From: Lachnospiraceae bacterium
GTDB lineage: Bacteria; Bacillota; Clostridia; Lachnospirales; Lachnospiraceae
Direction of reading: 5' to 3'
Assembly (NCBI GenBank): GCA_910574285.1
Contig: CAJTAL010000009.1
Coordinates: 62,001-126,000, forward strand
DNA length: 64,000 bases
The notes under the pieces are model-generated. The model searched no databases. It was not told where the DNA came from and worked only from the letters and a program-made list of their open reading frames with translations. How positions within the stretch are numbered: position 1 is the stretch's first letter; the number at the start of each line of letters is the position of its first letter. Below are positions 8,348 to 17,994 of the stretch, in pieces. A program made the translations under genes and the position numbers.

Positions 8348-9934
8348 TTAAAAATCAGAAAATACTTCCATCTGTTTCTTTAGTTCATCTACAATCTCTC
8401 GGTTCGTATCCATACGGCCCGCGATATCCGTCATATCCGCAACCAGGCTCCTTGTGCTGCCTGCGACCCCATTGATCTCGTCTGCGCCCTCGTCGATCGC
8501 TTTCGAAATGCTGTCGATGGAATCGGCAATCTCAATCATAGAATTCCTAAGCCGGTCGGTCCTGCTGTTAAATGCATCGATCATTTCCTTTACATAGTCG
8601 GCATCTTCTTTGTATTGTCTACCGGAACGGATAAATTCCTGGAATTCCGTAAGAATCGTTCCGCTTAGATAATCTGCCATATCCTGGGAGTTCCTGGACA
8701 GGTTGTGTACAGCGTTCGTAACGATCTGATTCACTTCCTGGATACGGCCGGCAGTCTCGCTGCAGGAATTGGCAAGGGTCTTGATCTCACTGGCAACGAC
8801 GGCGAAGCCTTTGCCGGCTTCGCCCGCCCGCATGGCTTCTACGGAAGCGTTTAGTGCGATCAGGTTTGTTGTGGAGGAGATCGCTACGATATCTTTGGTC
8901 AGGCTGTTCACCTGATCGACGCTTTTGCTGTTCTCGATTGCTTCCTCTAATACATCTAAGATATCAGACGCTTTCTGCCGGATTGCTTTTGTATTCGTCT
9001 GTGCTAATGCTTCCATCTCATTTGCTCGGACCTTCATAGCGGAAGAATAATCCGTGATCGTACGGCATTCCTTGGCCATATCATGGACATCTCCTTTGAT
9101 GTCGGACGCGCTGTTGTTGATGATCGCCGCGTTGTTTGCCACCTTCTGGATCGCCATAGACAGGGAGTCGGTAAGAGAGGAGAGTCCCCTGGCGCTTTTG
9201 CTCGACGTACGGGTGTGTTTCAGTACTTCGCCGGTTACTTCGTCAAGCTTCTGCGAGTTTTCCTGAAGTGTGTATACCGTGTCCTTGATCGGCGCTATCA
9301 CATATTTTTTGATGATCCGGATAGCGGCAAGCACTAATATCAGACATGTTATGATAGAAGTAGCCGCGATCACCAGTGAGATGATATAGACTATCATCAG
9401 TTTGTGTTTTGCGCCGTCTGTTCTTTCGCTGACGGCGGCATATAATTCATTAGTATTGTCGGCTATGGCAGAACCAAAATGAGCTACGTCGCCGTTGGCA
9501 TAAGTGTAGGCATCCGCGGTATTACTGTCTGCGCTTGCACATACAAGATAGACCAGGGCATGCTTGAAGGAATCATAATTCTGGAGAAGCTGTGCATAGA
9601 CTGCCTCTTCGTCTTCTGTCACATAGTTTTTAAATTCTTTTAGATATTTTTCCAGAATTGCCTCTTCTTTCTTGATCTGTGCCACGACGGTGATCATGGT
9701 ATTATAATCCGTTGCGACAATATGCGACAGCGCCAACTTATGGATGTCAGTGGTAGAATGGCGGATGTTCTGCAGTGTCTCCGAGCCTACCATATAGTTG
9801 TCTACAATCTTAGAAGCATTAGAATCGACATTATGAATGCTGAAAACCGACAGGACATTCGAGAACAATGCCACAACACCCAGAAGGATGATCGGAAGTA
9901 TCAGACGTTGCTGTATAGTGAGTTTCTTTTTCAT
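8348..9934 (-). CDS. Methyl-accepting chemotaxis protein
   Basis: This is a 528-residue membrane chemoreceptor. A first membrane helix lies near residues 10-30. An external, mostly helical domain (about 35-180) resembles a four-helix-bundle sensor. A second helix is at about 180-205, followed by a long cytoplasmic coiled coil. The highly conserved signalling tip is visible ([20 protein letters not shown] and [15 protein letters not shown]), where CheA and CheW bind. No C-terminal methylation-tether pentapeptide is seen. It lies 58 bases downstream of a solute-binding lipoprotein gene on the same strand and probably shares a transcript. This suggests the binding protein presents a ligand to the receptor, which is an inference. 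Confidence 0.95.
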   Translation of the reverse strand: MKKKLTIQQRLILPIILLGVVALFSNVLSVFSIHNVDSNASKIVDNYMVGSETLQNIRHSTTDIHKLALSHIVATDYNTMITVVAQIKKEEAILEKYLKEFKNYVTEDEEAVYAQLLQNYDSFKHALVYLVCASADSNTADAYTYANGDVAHFGSAIADNTNELYAAVSERTDGAKHKLMIVYIISLVIAATSIITCLILVLAAIRIIKKYVIAPIKDTVYTLQENSQKLDEVTGEVLKHTRTSSKSARGLSSLTDSLSMAIQKVANNAAIINNSASDIKGDVHDMAKECRTITDYSSAMKVRANEMEALAQTNTKAIRQKASDILDVLEEAIENSKSVDQVNSLTKDIVAISSTTNLIALNASVEAMRAGEAGKGFAVVASEIKTLANSCSETAGRIQEVNQIVTNAVHNLSRNSQDMADYLSGTILTEFQEFIRSGRQYKEDADYVKEMIDAFNSRTDRLRNSMIEIADSIDSISKAIDEGADEINGVAGSTRSLVADMTDIAGRMDTNREIVDELKKQMEVFSDF

Positions 9935-9992
9935 CTTATGTTAACAGATCCTTTCGACATATTGTATCTAATGTTCAGGCGGGGTGTTATCA

Positions 9993-11225
9993 TTAACGTG
10001 CGGAAACACCTTTTGCCATCTCGTCCAGCTGTTCCTGCAAATCCTGACCGGAGGGGTTGCCGGCGGCCATATTTTCAGCAAATTTTGTTACCGGATCCCA
10101 GAAATTGCCTCCGATCCGCTGAAGTTGAGAATACTCGGACTGTTCTATGAGAGCGGAGATTGCCGGGGATTGTTGGATTTCCTTAGATTCTGCTACGGAG
10201 ATGTTAGAGGGACCCTGCCCGCGCTTTTCAAATCTAAGCTGCTGATTCTCTTCGTTGGTGATCCACTCTGCCAGTCTGGCCGCCCATTTCGGATGTTCGG
10301 AATATGCGTTTACCCCGATCAGCTTACAGCCGGAGAAAGAAGCCATCTGTATTTGTTTCCCGTTACAGGTGTAGGTCGGCAGCTTGACGGCTGCGGCGTT
10401 CTCTCCCCATGCTTCCTTCACTGCAACAGAATTCCATACGCCGCTGATACCCGCGATTACGGATCCATTCCTGATCCCGTCAAGGAATTCCTCATCTGTC
10501 CGATTGGCGAAGCCTGGATTCCCTGCGATCCGAAGCATCGCCTGGGCTACGTCGATGCCCCGGATATCGCCTTCCGCCTGATTCCAGGTGCAGTAGTTGG
10601 TGATTCCGTCGTCGTTAAGCCCGACCTGCAGTCCGGTATTTCCATAGAAAGAATACACATACCATGCTGAGGACCAGTCCATGGCGAATTCTCTGCCGTT
10701 TGCCGCCGCGGCTTCTAATATGCCGTCTAAGGTCTTCACCTGTTCTTCGGTGATATAATGTTTGTTATAATATAAGAAATATCCGTTATCCGCAGTCAGC
10801 GGATAAGCGTAGAGCCGGTTGTTTACTGTGGCAGATTCTACCGCGCTTGAAAGATTCCTGCTGATGATCTGATCCGCGTTCTCGATTGGGTCCAGGGCTC
10901 CGGCCGCCGCCAGTGCATTCAACTGATCGTCGGCGAAGGTAAATACGTCCGCGCCTTCTTCCAGTCCGCCAAGCAATGTGTCCTTGCACTGAGATTCTCC
11001 TTGTACCTCAAATGTTATCTGAAAATCGGCCTGCCCCTGATAGTTAGTCTGAAAGTTTTGGATGATCTGGTTCATCAGTTCTGTATCTTCTTCGGCGCCC
11101 CAGACTACCAGTTCGACCTTTTGCTTTTTCGTATCTGAGGGGTTTGTCTTATCGGCCGTATGACAGCCTGTAAGCGCTGCGGTGCATAGAATGCCCCAAA
11201 ACAGCCTGTATACTTGTTTTCTCAT
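9993..11225 (-). CDS. Extracellular solute-binding lipoprotein (sugar-type, family 1)
   Basis: This 410-residue lipoprotein starts at the ATG at 11225, giving the signal peptide MRKQVYRLFWGILCTAALTGC with lipobox LTGC. A longer frame reaches 11288 but has no such signal. The mature part opens with VELVVWGAEEDTELMNQI and has W- and F-rich ligand-pocket segments, as in maltodextrin/multiple-sugar binding proteins. No permease or ATPase gene is next to it. The only partner on the strand is the chemoreceptor 58 bases downstream. It may act in chemosensing, or serve a transporter encoded elsewhere. The sugar specificity is not readable. Confidence 0.88.
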   Translation of the reverse strand: MRKQVYRLFWGILCTAALTGCHTADKTNPSDTKKQKVELVVWGAEEDTELMNQIIQNFQTNYQGQADFQITFEVQGESQCKDTLLGGLEEGADVFTFADDQLNALAAAGALDPIENADQIISRNLSSAVESATVNNRLYAYPLTADNGYFLYYNKHYITEEQVKTLDGILEAAAANGREFAMDWSSAWYVYSFYGNTGLQVGLNDDGITNYCTWNQAEGDIRGIDVAQAMLRIAGNPGFANRTDEEFLDGIRNGSVIAGISGVWNSVAVKEAWGENAAAVKLPTYTCNGKQIQMASFSGCKLIGVNAYSEHPKWAARLAEWITNEENQQLRFEKRGQGPSNISVAESKEIQQSPAISALIEQSEYSQLQRIGGNFWDPVTKFAENMAAGNPSGQDLQEQLDEMAKGVSAR

Positions 11226-11443
11226 GTGTAATCCATCCTTTTTTGTTCGGTAACAGTTTGTTCTCGCGTTATTCGTAAAACGCCGCATTAGGGTATAAAC
11301 TGTAACGATATTATATCATTAAAAGGGCGGTGAGGCTAGAATAAACTTTTTGAAATTACAAAAATGTTTTCTCTCTTACTTTCATTTCTCCTATGCAAGT
11401 GGTAAAATAAAAAAACGAGAATTATGAAAGACGAGGTACGGAT

Positions 11444-13570
11444 ATGGATAAAGAGATTCTGAATTATACCCAGAACAGAGAACTCTCATGGCTTAAGTTT
11501 AATCAAAGAGTCTTGGAAGAGGCGCAGGATACGACGGTTCCCCTTCTGGAACGAATGAAGTTTGTGGCGATATTTACCAGCAATCTGGACGAATTTTTTA
11601 TGATACGTGTCGGAAGTCTTTTTGATATGGCGCATACGGACGCGAATAACAGGGACAGCCGTTCAGGCATGACGCCTAAAGAGCAGCTGGATAAGATCTT
11701 TGAGGCTGTCGCCCCGCTTTATAAAGAGAGAGATAAGACGTACGCGGAGCTTAAGAAGCAGCTGCAGCCCTATGGAATCTGCGGTTTGAATTTCAAAGAC
11801 CTGGAGCAGAACGAGAAGAAGTATGTGAAGAAATACTTCAAAGATCAGATTCTTCCGGTTCTATCTCCTCAGATCGTAGATGCGATTCATCCGTTTCCCC
11901 ATCTGTTGAATAAAGAGGTATACGTGACTGCGAGCCTTCGATTTAAAGAGAAATCAAATGTAAAGAATATGATGGGGATCGTTTCGATTCCTCCGTTTAT
12001 GTCGGAGATATTGCAGCTTCCGGGGCATGACGTCCGATATATCCGTATGGAGAAGGTGATTATGGAGTTCCTGGGGCTGGTGTTCTCAAGATACGAGGTG
12101 TCGGACGCGAATTATATCTGCGTCACAAGGAACGCGGATATCGCGCCGGATGACGAGGCTCTGGAGATCAGCGACGATTTTCGATATCTGATGAAGGAGA
12201 CGCTGCATAAGCGCCGCAGGATGGCGGTGGTGCGTCTTGAGGTTGCCGAGAAGTTAAAGCCGGATATGGAAGCATATTTTTGTGAGAAATTCAATATCGA
12301 ACCGACGCAGATCTTTAGGACTAAAGTACCGATGAAGATGAATTTTGTGTTTGGAATCAATGGAAAACTCCCGGAATCTATGAAGCGTTCGTTGGAATAC
12401 AGATCGTTTACGCCGCAGAATTCACCGCATGTTCAGGACAGCAACGTGATGCGTCAGGTGAAGAGGAAGGATATACTGCTGTACTATCCGTACGAGAGTA
12501 TGGATCCGTTTCTGAAGATGATAAAGGAAGCGTCCGTTGATCCGAACGTTGTAACGATTAAGATTACGATCTATCGTCTTGCGAAGAAAGCAAGACTGGT
12601 GGAGTATCTCTGCGCGGCTGCCGAGAACGGAAAGGACGTCACGGTATTGATAGAGCTGCGGGCAAGGTTCGACGAGCAGAACAACATCGATTGGTCCGAA
12701 CGTATGGAAGAAGCCGGCTGCCGCGTGATCTACGGTTTCGAAGATTATAAGGTACACTCCAAGATATGTCTGATTACATACCGGAACCGGAATGAAATCC
12801 AGTATATCACGCAGATTGGAACAGGGAATTACAATGAAAAGACGGCGGCGATGTACACAGATCTGTCTTTGATGACCGCGAATCCGGCGATCGGAAAGGA
12901 TGCGGCAGAGTTTTTCAAGAATATGTCCATCAGCAATCTGAACGGCAGTTATGACCATATTATCGTTTCGCCTACGAGCCTGAAGCAGAAAGTTCTCTAT
13001 CTGATCGACGAAGAGATCAGAAAGGGGGAGAAGGGCAGGATCATCATGAAGATGAATTCCCTGACTGACGTGGATTTTATCTCCAAGATATCGGAGGCTT
13101 CCAAGGCAGGGGTAAGAGTAGACTTGATTGTCAGAGGGATTTGTTGTATACTTCCAGGAGTGCAGGGATATACGGAGAATGTAAGAGTGATGAGTATCGT
13201 CGGACGATATCTGGAGCATGCGCGTATCTTTAGCTTCGGCGCAGGGGCGTCACAGAAGATCTATATCGGATCGGCGGATATGATGACGAGAAACACGGAG
13301 AAACGTGTCGAGGTTGCGTGCCCGATCCTGGATGAGAATATCAAGAGACAGGTAAACCATTATCTGAAGGTGATGCTGAACGATAATGTAAAAGCCAGGG
13401 TTCTGCAAAGCGACGGGACGTTTGTCAAGAAGAAGGTAACCGGCAATTCGGTTGATTCTCAGAGGATATTCATGCAGGAGGCGATTCATGCCAAGAGAGA
13501 GGCGCCGCCGAAAGAGAAGCCGATCAGCGAATTAATCCGGAAAGTGCTGCACAGTCGGAAATATTTATAA
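11444..13570 (+). CDS. ppk1: Polyphosphate kinase 1
   Basis: This 708-residue enzyme reversibly transfers the gamma-phosphate of ATP to polyphosphate, so it links energy and phosphate storage with stress physiology. The N-terminal NRELSWLKFNQRVLEEA is a family signature. The phospholipase-D-like catalytic core includes the autophosphorylated histidine in YKVHSKICLI (about His438) and the second histidine in RYLEHARIFSF, with ARFDEQNNIDWSERMEEAG before it. The size matches the family. It is followed 29 bases later by topB on the same strand. No exopolyphosphatase gene is adjacent. Confidence 0.96.
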   Translation: MDKEILNYTQNRELSWLKFNQRVLEEAQDTTVPLLERMKFVAIFTSNLDEFFMIRVGSLFDMAHTDANNRDSRSGMTPKEQLDKIFEAVAPLYKERDKTYAELKKQLQPYGICGLNFKDLEQNEKKYVKKYFKDQILPVLSPQIVDAIHPFPHLLNKEVYVTASLRFKEKSNVKNMMGIVSIPPFMSEILQLPGHDVRYIRMEKVIMEFLGLVFSRYEVSDANYICVTRNADIAPDDEALEISDDFRYLMKETLHKRRRMAVVRLEVAEKLKPDMEAYFCEKFNIEPTQIFRTKVPMKMNFVFGINGKLPESMKRSLEYRSFTPQNSPHVQDSNVMRQVKRKDILLYYPYESMDPFLKMIKEASVDPNVVTIKITIYRLAKKARLVEYLCAAAENGKDVTVLIELRARFDEQNNIDWSERMEEAGCRVIYGFEDYKVHSKICLITYRNRNEIQYITQIGTGNYNEKTAAMYTDLSLMTANPAIGKDAAEFFKNMSISNLNGSYDHIIVSPTSLKQKVLYLIDEEIRKGEKGRIIMKMNSLTDVDFISKISEASKAGVRVDLIVRGICCILPGVQGYTENVRVMSIVGRYLEHARIFSFGAGASQKIYIGSADMMTRNTEKRVEVACPILDENIKRQVNHYLKVMLNDNVKARVLQSDGTFVKKKVTGNSVDSQRIFMQEAIHAKREAPPKEKPISELIRKVLHSRKYL

Positions 13571-13599
13571 AGAATGGATAGAGGGGAATCGTAGTTTAT

Positions 13600-15675
13600 A
13601 TGGGAAAATCACTTTATATTGCGGAGAAGCCCAGTGTAGCGCAGGAGTTTGCCAAGGCGCTGAAGATAAAGGCGAGAAGAGGCGACGGGTATCTGGAGTC
13701 GGAAGAAGCCATTGTTACGTGGTGTGTCGGACATCTGGTAACGATGAGTTATCCGGATGCTTATGATCCCGGTCTGAAAAAATGGCGTCTGGAAACCCTG
13801 CCTTTTATCCCCAGGGAGTTTAAGTATGAGGTGATCCCGGCGGTTGCCAAACAGTTTCGCGTCGTCGCGGGACTTCTGAACCGGAAAGATGTGGAGCGGA
13901 TCTATGTATGTACGGACTCCGGGCGGGAAGGAGAGTATATCTATCGTCTGGTGGAGCAGCAGGCGAAGGTCAGAGGGAAGGAACGGCGAAGGGTATGGAT
14001 TGATTCCCAGACGGAAGAAGAGATCTTACGGGGGATTCGTGAGGCGAAGGACTTGAAAGAATATGATAATCTGTCAGCGTCGGCGTATCTTCGGGCCAAG
14101 GAGGATTATCTGATGGGGATTAATTTCTCCCGTCTGCTGACATTGAAATACGGGGACAGTATCTCACATTATCTGAAAACGGACCGTTCCGTGATATCCG
14201 TAGGAAGAGTAATGACCTGTGTGCTTGGCATGGTGGTCCGCCGGGAGCGGGAGATCCGGGAATTTGTCGAGACGCCGTTCTATCGGGTGGTCAGTGCAAG
14301 CGGCGAGGAGGGGGCTGTATTCGAGAGTGAATGGAGAGCGGTAAAGGGTTCCAGGTGGTTTGAGTCCTTTGACCTTTACAAGGAAAACGGTTTCAAAGAG
14401 CGTAAGAAAGCAGAAGAGCTGGTTGCGTATCTGAGCGGGGACACTCCCCTGACCTGCCAGATCATTTCCATAGAAAAGAAGAAGGAGAAGAAGGCTCCGC
14501 CGCTGCTATTCAACCTCGCGGAGCTGCAGAACGAATGCTCGAAACGATTCAAGATCAGTCCGGACGAGACGCTTCGTATCGTTCAGGAATTGTATGAAAA
14601 GAAACTGGTGACCTATCCCAGGACGGACGCCAGAGTTTTATCCACTGCCGTGGCAAAGGAGATACATAAGAATCTGAACGGACTGATGAAGTATGAGACG
14701 GCAGTACCGTATCTGAGAGAGATCGTGGGCTTCGGAAGCCATAAAGGATTAGAGAAGACTAAGTACGTCAATGATAAACAGATCACCGACCATTATGCGA
14801 TCATCCCTACGGGACAGGGATTGAATACCCTTGGCTCTCTGCCGCATCTGTCCGCCCAGGTATACGAGACGATCGTCAGACGGTTCCTGAGTATCTTCTA
14901 TCCGCCGGCGGTCTATCAAAAGATAGGGATTGTAACGAAGATGAAGGAAGAGTCTTTCTTCGCGAATTTCAAAGTTCTCGCAGAGGAGGGATATTTGAAA
15001 GTCGCGGGGGCGCCGGGGCGAAAGAAGGCGTCTGCGGCAAAAGAAGAAAAGGGACAGGAGAACAGAGGAGAGAGCCGGGAGGAGGAACAGGAAGACAGAC
15101 AGGAATCGGAGGAGAACGGCGGGGAGAAGAGTACGGATACTGCATTCTTCCAGAAGATACAGACACTCAGGAAGGGAATGACACTTCCGGTCCGGTCCCT
15201 TGAGATTAAGGAAGGAAAGACGTCGCCCCCGAAGAGATATAATTCCGGCTCTATGATACTTGCGATGGAGAATGCAGGGCAGTTGATTGAGGACGAAGAC
15301 CTGCGTGCGCAGATTAAGGGGAGCGGAATCGGAACCAGCGCCACCAGAGGAGAGATTTTGAAGAAGTTGTTCCACATCCAGTATCTTGCCTTGAATAAGA
15401 AGACGCAGATCGTAACTCCGACCCTGCTGGGAGAGATGATCTTCGACGTGGTGGAGCATTCCATCAAGTCTCTTCTTAACCCGGAGCTTACGGCAAGTTG
15501 GGAGAAGGGTCTGACTTATGTAGCGGAGGGAGATATCACCCCGGATGAATATATGAAGAAATTGAATCATTTTATTGTAAGCAGGACGGAAGGTGTGAAG
15601 GGCTTATGTAATCAAAGCCAGCTTCAGGCCTGTTACGATAAAGCGGCAGCATCCTATAGAAAGACTAAAAAATAA
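13600..15675 (+). CDS. topB: DNA topoisomerase III (type IA)
   Basis: This 691-residue type IA topoisomerase relaxes and decatenates DNA by single-strand passage. An N-terminal Toprim domain starts SLYIAEKPSVAQEFAKAL and contains the metal-binding TDSGREGEYI. The catalytic tyrosine (about 339) lies in KKLVTYPRTDAR. An unusual feature is a roughly 40-residue Glu/Lys/Ser-rich low-complexity insertion at about residues 473-512, before the C-terminal part of the core. It lacks obvious C-terminal zinc fingers. It may be co-transcribed with ppk. Because there are no other conjugation genes nearby, I read it as the chromosomal TopB rather than an ICE-borne copy. Confidence 0.93.
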   Translation: MGKSLYIAEKPSVAQEFAKALKIKARRGDGYLESEEAIVTWCVGHLVTMSYPDAYDPGLKKWRLETLPFIPREFKYEVIPAVAKQFRVVAGLLNRKDVERIYVCTDSGREGEYIYRLVEQQAKVRGKERRRVWIDSQTEEEILRGIREAKDLKEYDNLSASAYLRAKEDYLMGINFSRLLTLKYGDSISHYLKTDRSVISVGRVMTCVLGMVVRREREIREFVETPFYRVVSASGEEGAVFESEWRAVKGSRWFESFDLYKENGFKERKKAEELVAYLSGDTPLTCQIISIEKKKEKKAPPLLFNLAELQNECSKRFKISPDETLRIVQELYEKKLVTYPRTDARVLSTAVAKEIHKNLNGLMKYETAVPYLREIVGFGSHKGLEKTKYVNDKQITDHYAIIPTGQGLNTLGSLPHLSAQVYETIVRRFLSIFYPPAVYQKIGIVTKMKEESFFANFKVLAEEGYLKVAGAPGRKKASAAKEEKGQENRGESREEEQEDRQESEENGGEKSTDTAFFQKIQTLRKGMTLPVRSLEIKEGKTSPPKRYNSGSMILAMENAGQLIEDEDLRAQIKGSGIGTSATRGEILKKLFHIQYLALNKKTQIVTPTLLGEMIFDVVEHSIKSLLNPELTASWEKGLTYVAEGDITPDEYMKKLNHFIVSRTEGVKGLCNQSQLQACYDKAAASYRKTKK

Positions 15676-15700
15676 GACAAAAAGGAGAGGAACATACAGT

Positions 15701-16366
15701 ATGAATGGATTGACAGTAAAGGAATTGTACACATTGGAGGAGACGATTGCGAAAGATATCTTCAAGGGAGTCACCTATCCGTGGGAGGTGCTTCCGAAGA
15801 TCAGCGAATTCATCCTGGGTCTCGGCGCGACACTTCTGGAAGATGAATATGACAAAGTCGGGGAGGATGTATGGATCGCCAAGTCCGCGAAGGTATTCGA
15901 ATCCGCGTATATCCATGGACCGGCGATCATCGGGAAGGACGCGGAGGTAAGGCAGTGTGCGTTTATCCGCGGAAATGCCATCGTCGGTGAAGGCGCGGTA
16001 GTCGGGAATTCGACGGAGCTTAAGAATGTGATCCTGTTCAATAAGGTTCAGGTGCCGCATTATAACTATGTCGGAGATTCTATCCTGGGTTATAAGGCGC
16101 ATATGGGCGCCGGTTCCATCACATCCAATGTAAAATCAGATAAGAAACTTGTGGTGGTAAAGACGCCGGAGGGTAATATCGAGACGGGTATGAAAAAGTT
16201 CGGAGCCATGCTTGGGGACGAGGTGGAAGTCGGATGCGGTACGGTGCTGAATCCCGGAAGCGTGGTGGGAAGCCATACCAATATCTATCCCCTTTCCAGC
16301 GTCAGGGGATATGTGCCGGCGGACAGTATCTATAAGAAGCAGGGGGAAGTCGTGGAGAAAATGTAA
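15701..16366 (+). CDS. Left-handed beta-helix (hexapeptide repeat) protein, GlmU/UDP-GlcNAc pyrophosphorylase-like
   Basis: This 221-residue protein contains repeated hexapeptide units with I/V/L every sixth residue (for example SAYIHGPAIIGKDAEVRQCAF), which fold into a left-handed beta-helix. The family is often annotated as UDP-N-acetylglucosamine pyrophosphorylase or a GlmU C-terminal-like acetyltransferase. The nucleotidyltransferase domain of true GlmU is absent, so that name overstates the evidence. A KAHMGAGSITSNVKSDK stretch resembles the active-site region of GlmU acetyltransferase domains (HIGAGxITxNYDG). It is likely a sugar-nucleotide acyltransferase. It starts 25 bases after topB, with an AAGGAGAGG site. 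Confidence 0.8.
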   Translation: MNGLTVKELYTLEETIAKDIFKGVTYPWEVLPKISEFILGLGATLLEDEYDKVGEDVWIAKSAKVFESAYIHGPAIIGKDAEVRQCAFIRGNAIVGEGAVVGNSTELKNVILFNKVQVPHYNYVGDSILGYKAHMGAGSITSNVKSDKKLVVVKTPEGNIETGMKKFGAMLGDEVEVGCGTVLNPGSVVGSHTNIYPLSSVRGYVPADSIYKKQGEVVEKM

Positions 16367-16471
16367 GATGTTAAAGAGCCGGAATAGAGTCGGCGTACTC
16401 CCGGGGCTTTCAGACAGAGAGAGCCCGGCGGTCTGCAGAGGTAAATGTGAGGAACAGGAGGAATAGAAAAG

Positions 16472-17353
16472 ATGCATAAAGTAGGTTTTATAGGAGTTGG
16501 AATCATGGGGAAATCCATGGTACGCAATCTGATGAAGGCCGGGTTTGAGCTTCATATCTATGCCAGGACGAGGGCGAAAGTAGAAGATGTGATCGGCGAG
16601 GGCGCAGTCTTTCATGAGTCTATAAAGGATTGCGTGAGGGATTGCGACGCGGTGATAACGATCGTGGGATTCCCCCAGGATGTAGAGGAAGTGTATTTCG
16701 ATACGGGTAATATCCTGGAGAGCGCGAAGCAGGGCGCATATCTGATTGATATGACGACGACGAGTCCGATGCTTGCGAAGAAGATCGCAGAAGCCGGAAA
16801 CGAGAAGGGGTATCGTGTGTTGGATGCGCCCGTGACAGGCGGGGACGGCGGAGCAAGAGCCGGAACGTTATCCATCCTTGTGGGCGGAGGCAAAGAGAAC
16901 TTCGAGGCTTGTATGCCGCTGTTTCAGGCGATGGGAACCAATATCAATTACCAGGGGGAGGCCGGGTGCGGACAGCATGCCAAGCTCGCGAACCAGATCA
17001 TGATTGCGGGCGCTTTATCCGGAGTCTGCGAGGCGCTGACCTATGCAAGAGCCAAGGGGCTTGACCTTCAGGTGCTTTTGGATTCCGTATCGACAGGGGC
17101 GGCGGGGAGCAGGCAGCTTGACACCTTCGGACCGAAGATTCTGGCCGAAGACTACGCGCCGGGCTTCTTTATGAAGCATTTTATCAAAGATATGAAGCTT
17201 GCCCTTACGGAAGCAAATATGAGCGGATTGTCTTTGGATGTGCTGAGTCAGGCGCTGGCGAATTATGAGGAACTGGCTGCGGAAGGTTATGGTGATCTCG
17301 GAACACAGGCGCTTATGAAGTACTATGAAGAGACGGTTTGTGAGGAAGAGTAA
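16472..17353 (+). CDS. NAD(P)-dependent beta-hydroxyacid dehydrogenase (3-hydroxyisobutyrate/tartronate semialdehyde reductase family)
   Basis: This 293-residue dehydrogenase has an N-terminal Rossmann motif (IGVGIMGKSM, residues 6-15), the substrate-binding signature DAPVTGGDGGARAGT and the catalytic lysine near residue 171 in HAKLANQIMIAG. These are the three hallmarks of the family that includes GarR, 3-hydroxyisobutyrate dehydrogenase and succinate semialdehyde reductases. The substrate cannot be told from sequence alone. It precedes mgsA by 53 bases on the same strand. A role in handling small aldehydes or hydroxyacids would fit that neighbour but is speculative. Confidence 0.9.
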   Translation: MHKVGFIGVGIMGKSMVRNLMKAGFELHIYARTRAKVEDVIGEGAVFHESIKDCVRDCDAVITIVGFPQDVEEVYFDTGNILESAKQGAYLIDMTTTSPMLAKKIAEAGNEKGYRVLDAPVTGGDGGARAGTLSILVGGGKENFEACMPLFQAMGTNINYQGEAGCGQHAKLANQIMIAGALSGVCEALTYARAKGLDLQVLLDSVSTGAAGSRQLDTFGPKILAEDYAPGFFMKHFIKDMKLALTEANMSGLSLDVLSQALANYEELAAEGYGDLGTQALMKYYEETVCEEE

Positions 17354-17406
17354 ACAGCGGTGGAATCCGTGTTTAAATATAAAAGATAACAAAAGGAGAG
17401 AAGAAA

Positions 17407-17883
17407 ATGGCAAATGATAATTATGTAACATTTGAGATCGGAAAGACGAAGCATATTGCGCTGGTAGCGCATGACGGTAAGAAGAAGGAACTGGTGGAAT
17501 GGTGCGACAGGAATAAAGATATCCTGAAAGGGCATTTCTTATGCGGAACAGGTACTACGGCCAGATTGATCGCGGAGAAGACAGGGCTTCCGGTAAAGGG
17601 GTATAACAGCGGCCCTCTTGGCGGAGATCAGCAGATCGGCGCGAAGATCGTGGAGGGGCAGATTGATTTCATGATTTTCTTGTGGGACCCGTTAGAGGCG
17701 CAGCCTCATGATCCGGATGTGAAAGCGCTGCTTCGAATCGCGGTTGTATATGATATCCCTATCGCGAATAATCTGGCGACTGCAGATTTCATGCTGCATT
17801 CTAAGTACATGGAGGGAACCTACGACCGGAGAGTGCAGAATTTCAATAAGACGGTACAGGAACGTGTAGAGCAGATGAAATAA
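17407..17883 (+). CDS. mgsA: Methylglyoxal synthase
   Basis: This 158-residue enzyme converts dihydroxyacetone phosphate to methylglyoxal and phosphate, a bypass that relieves phosphosugar stress. The family pattern is clear: LVAHDGKKKELVEW with the catalytic His-Asp pair, GTGTTARLIAEKTGL for phosphate binding, GPLGGDQQIGAKI, and FLWDPLEAQPHDPDVKALLR. The length is normal. A terminator follows directly and separates it from the Wadjet operon. Confidence 0.97.
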   Translation: MANDNYVTFEIGKTKHIALVAHDGKKKELVEWCDRNKDILKGHFLCGTGTTARLIAEKTGLPVKGYNSGPLGGDQQIGAKIVEGQIDFMIFLWDPLEAQPHDPDVKALLRIAVVYDIPIANNLATADFMLHSKYMEGTYDRRVQNFNKTVQERVEQMK

Positions 17884-17897
17884 AGGGTATGGATTGC

Positions 17898-17932
17898 AAG
17901 ACTGGGCATTTATAGATAACCCAGTCTTTTTC
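17898..17932 (+). terminator. Terminator after mgsA
   Basis: AAGACTGGG (17898-17906) pairs perfectly with CCCAGTCTT (17920-17928), followed by TTTT. Confidence 0.9.
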
Positions 17933-17994
17933 ATAAAGGCTTTGCAGTAAGAAGATATGGAAGAGACGGAGATTCCAGATCGGAAGGAGAAACG

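Noticed and set aside
12422-13219. 265-codon open frame antisense to ppk1
   Set aside because: A shadow frame with no start signal or recognisable motif.
14749-15570. 273-codon open frame antisense to topB
   Set aside because: A shadow frame in strongly biased coding DNA; no domain is seen.
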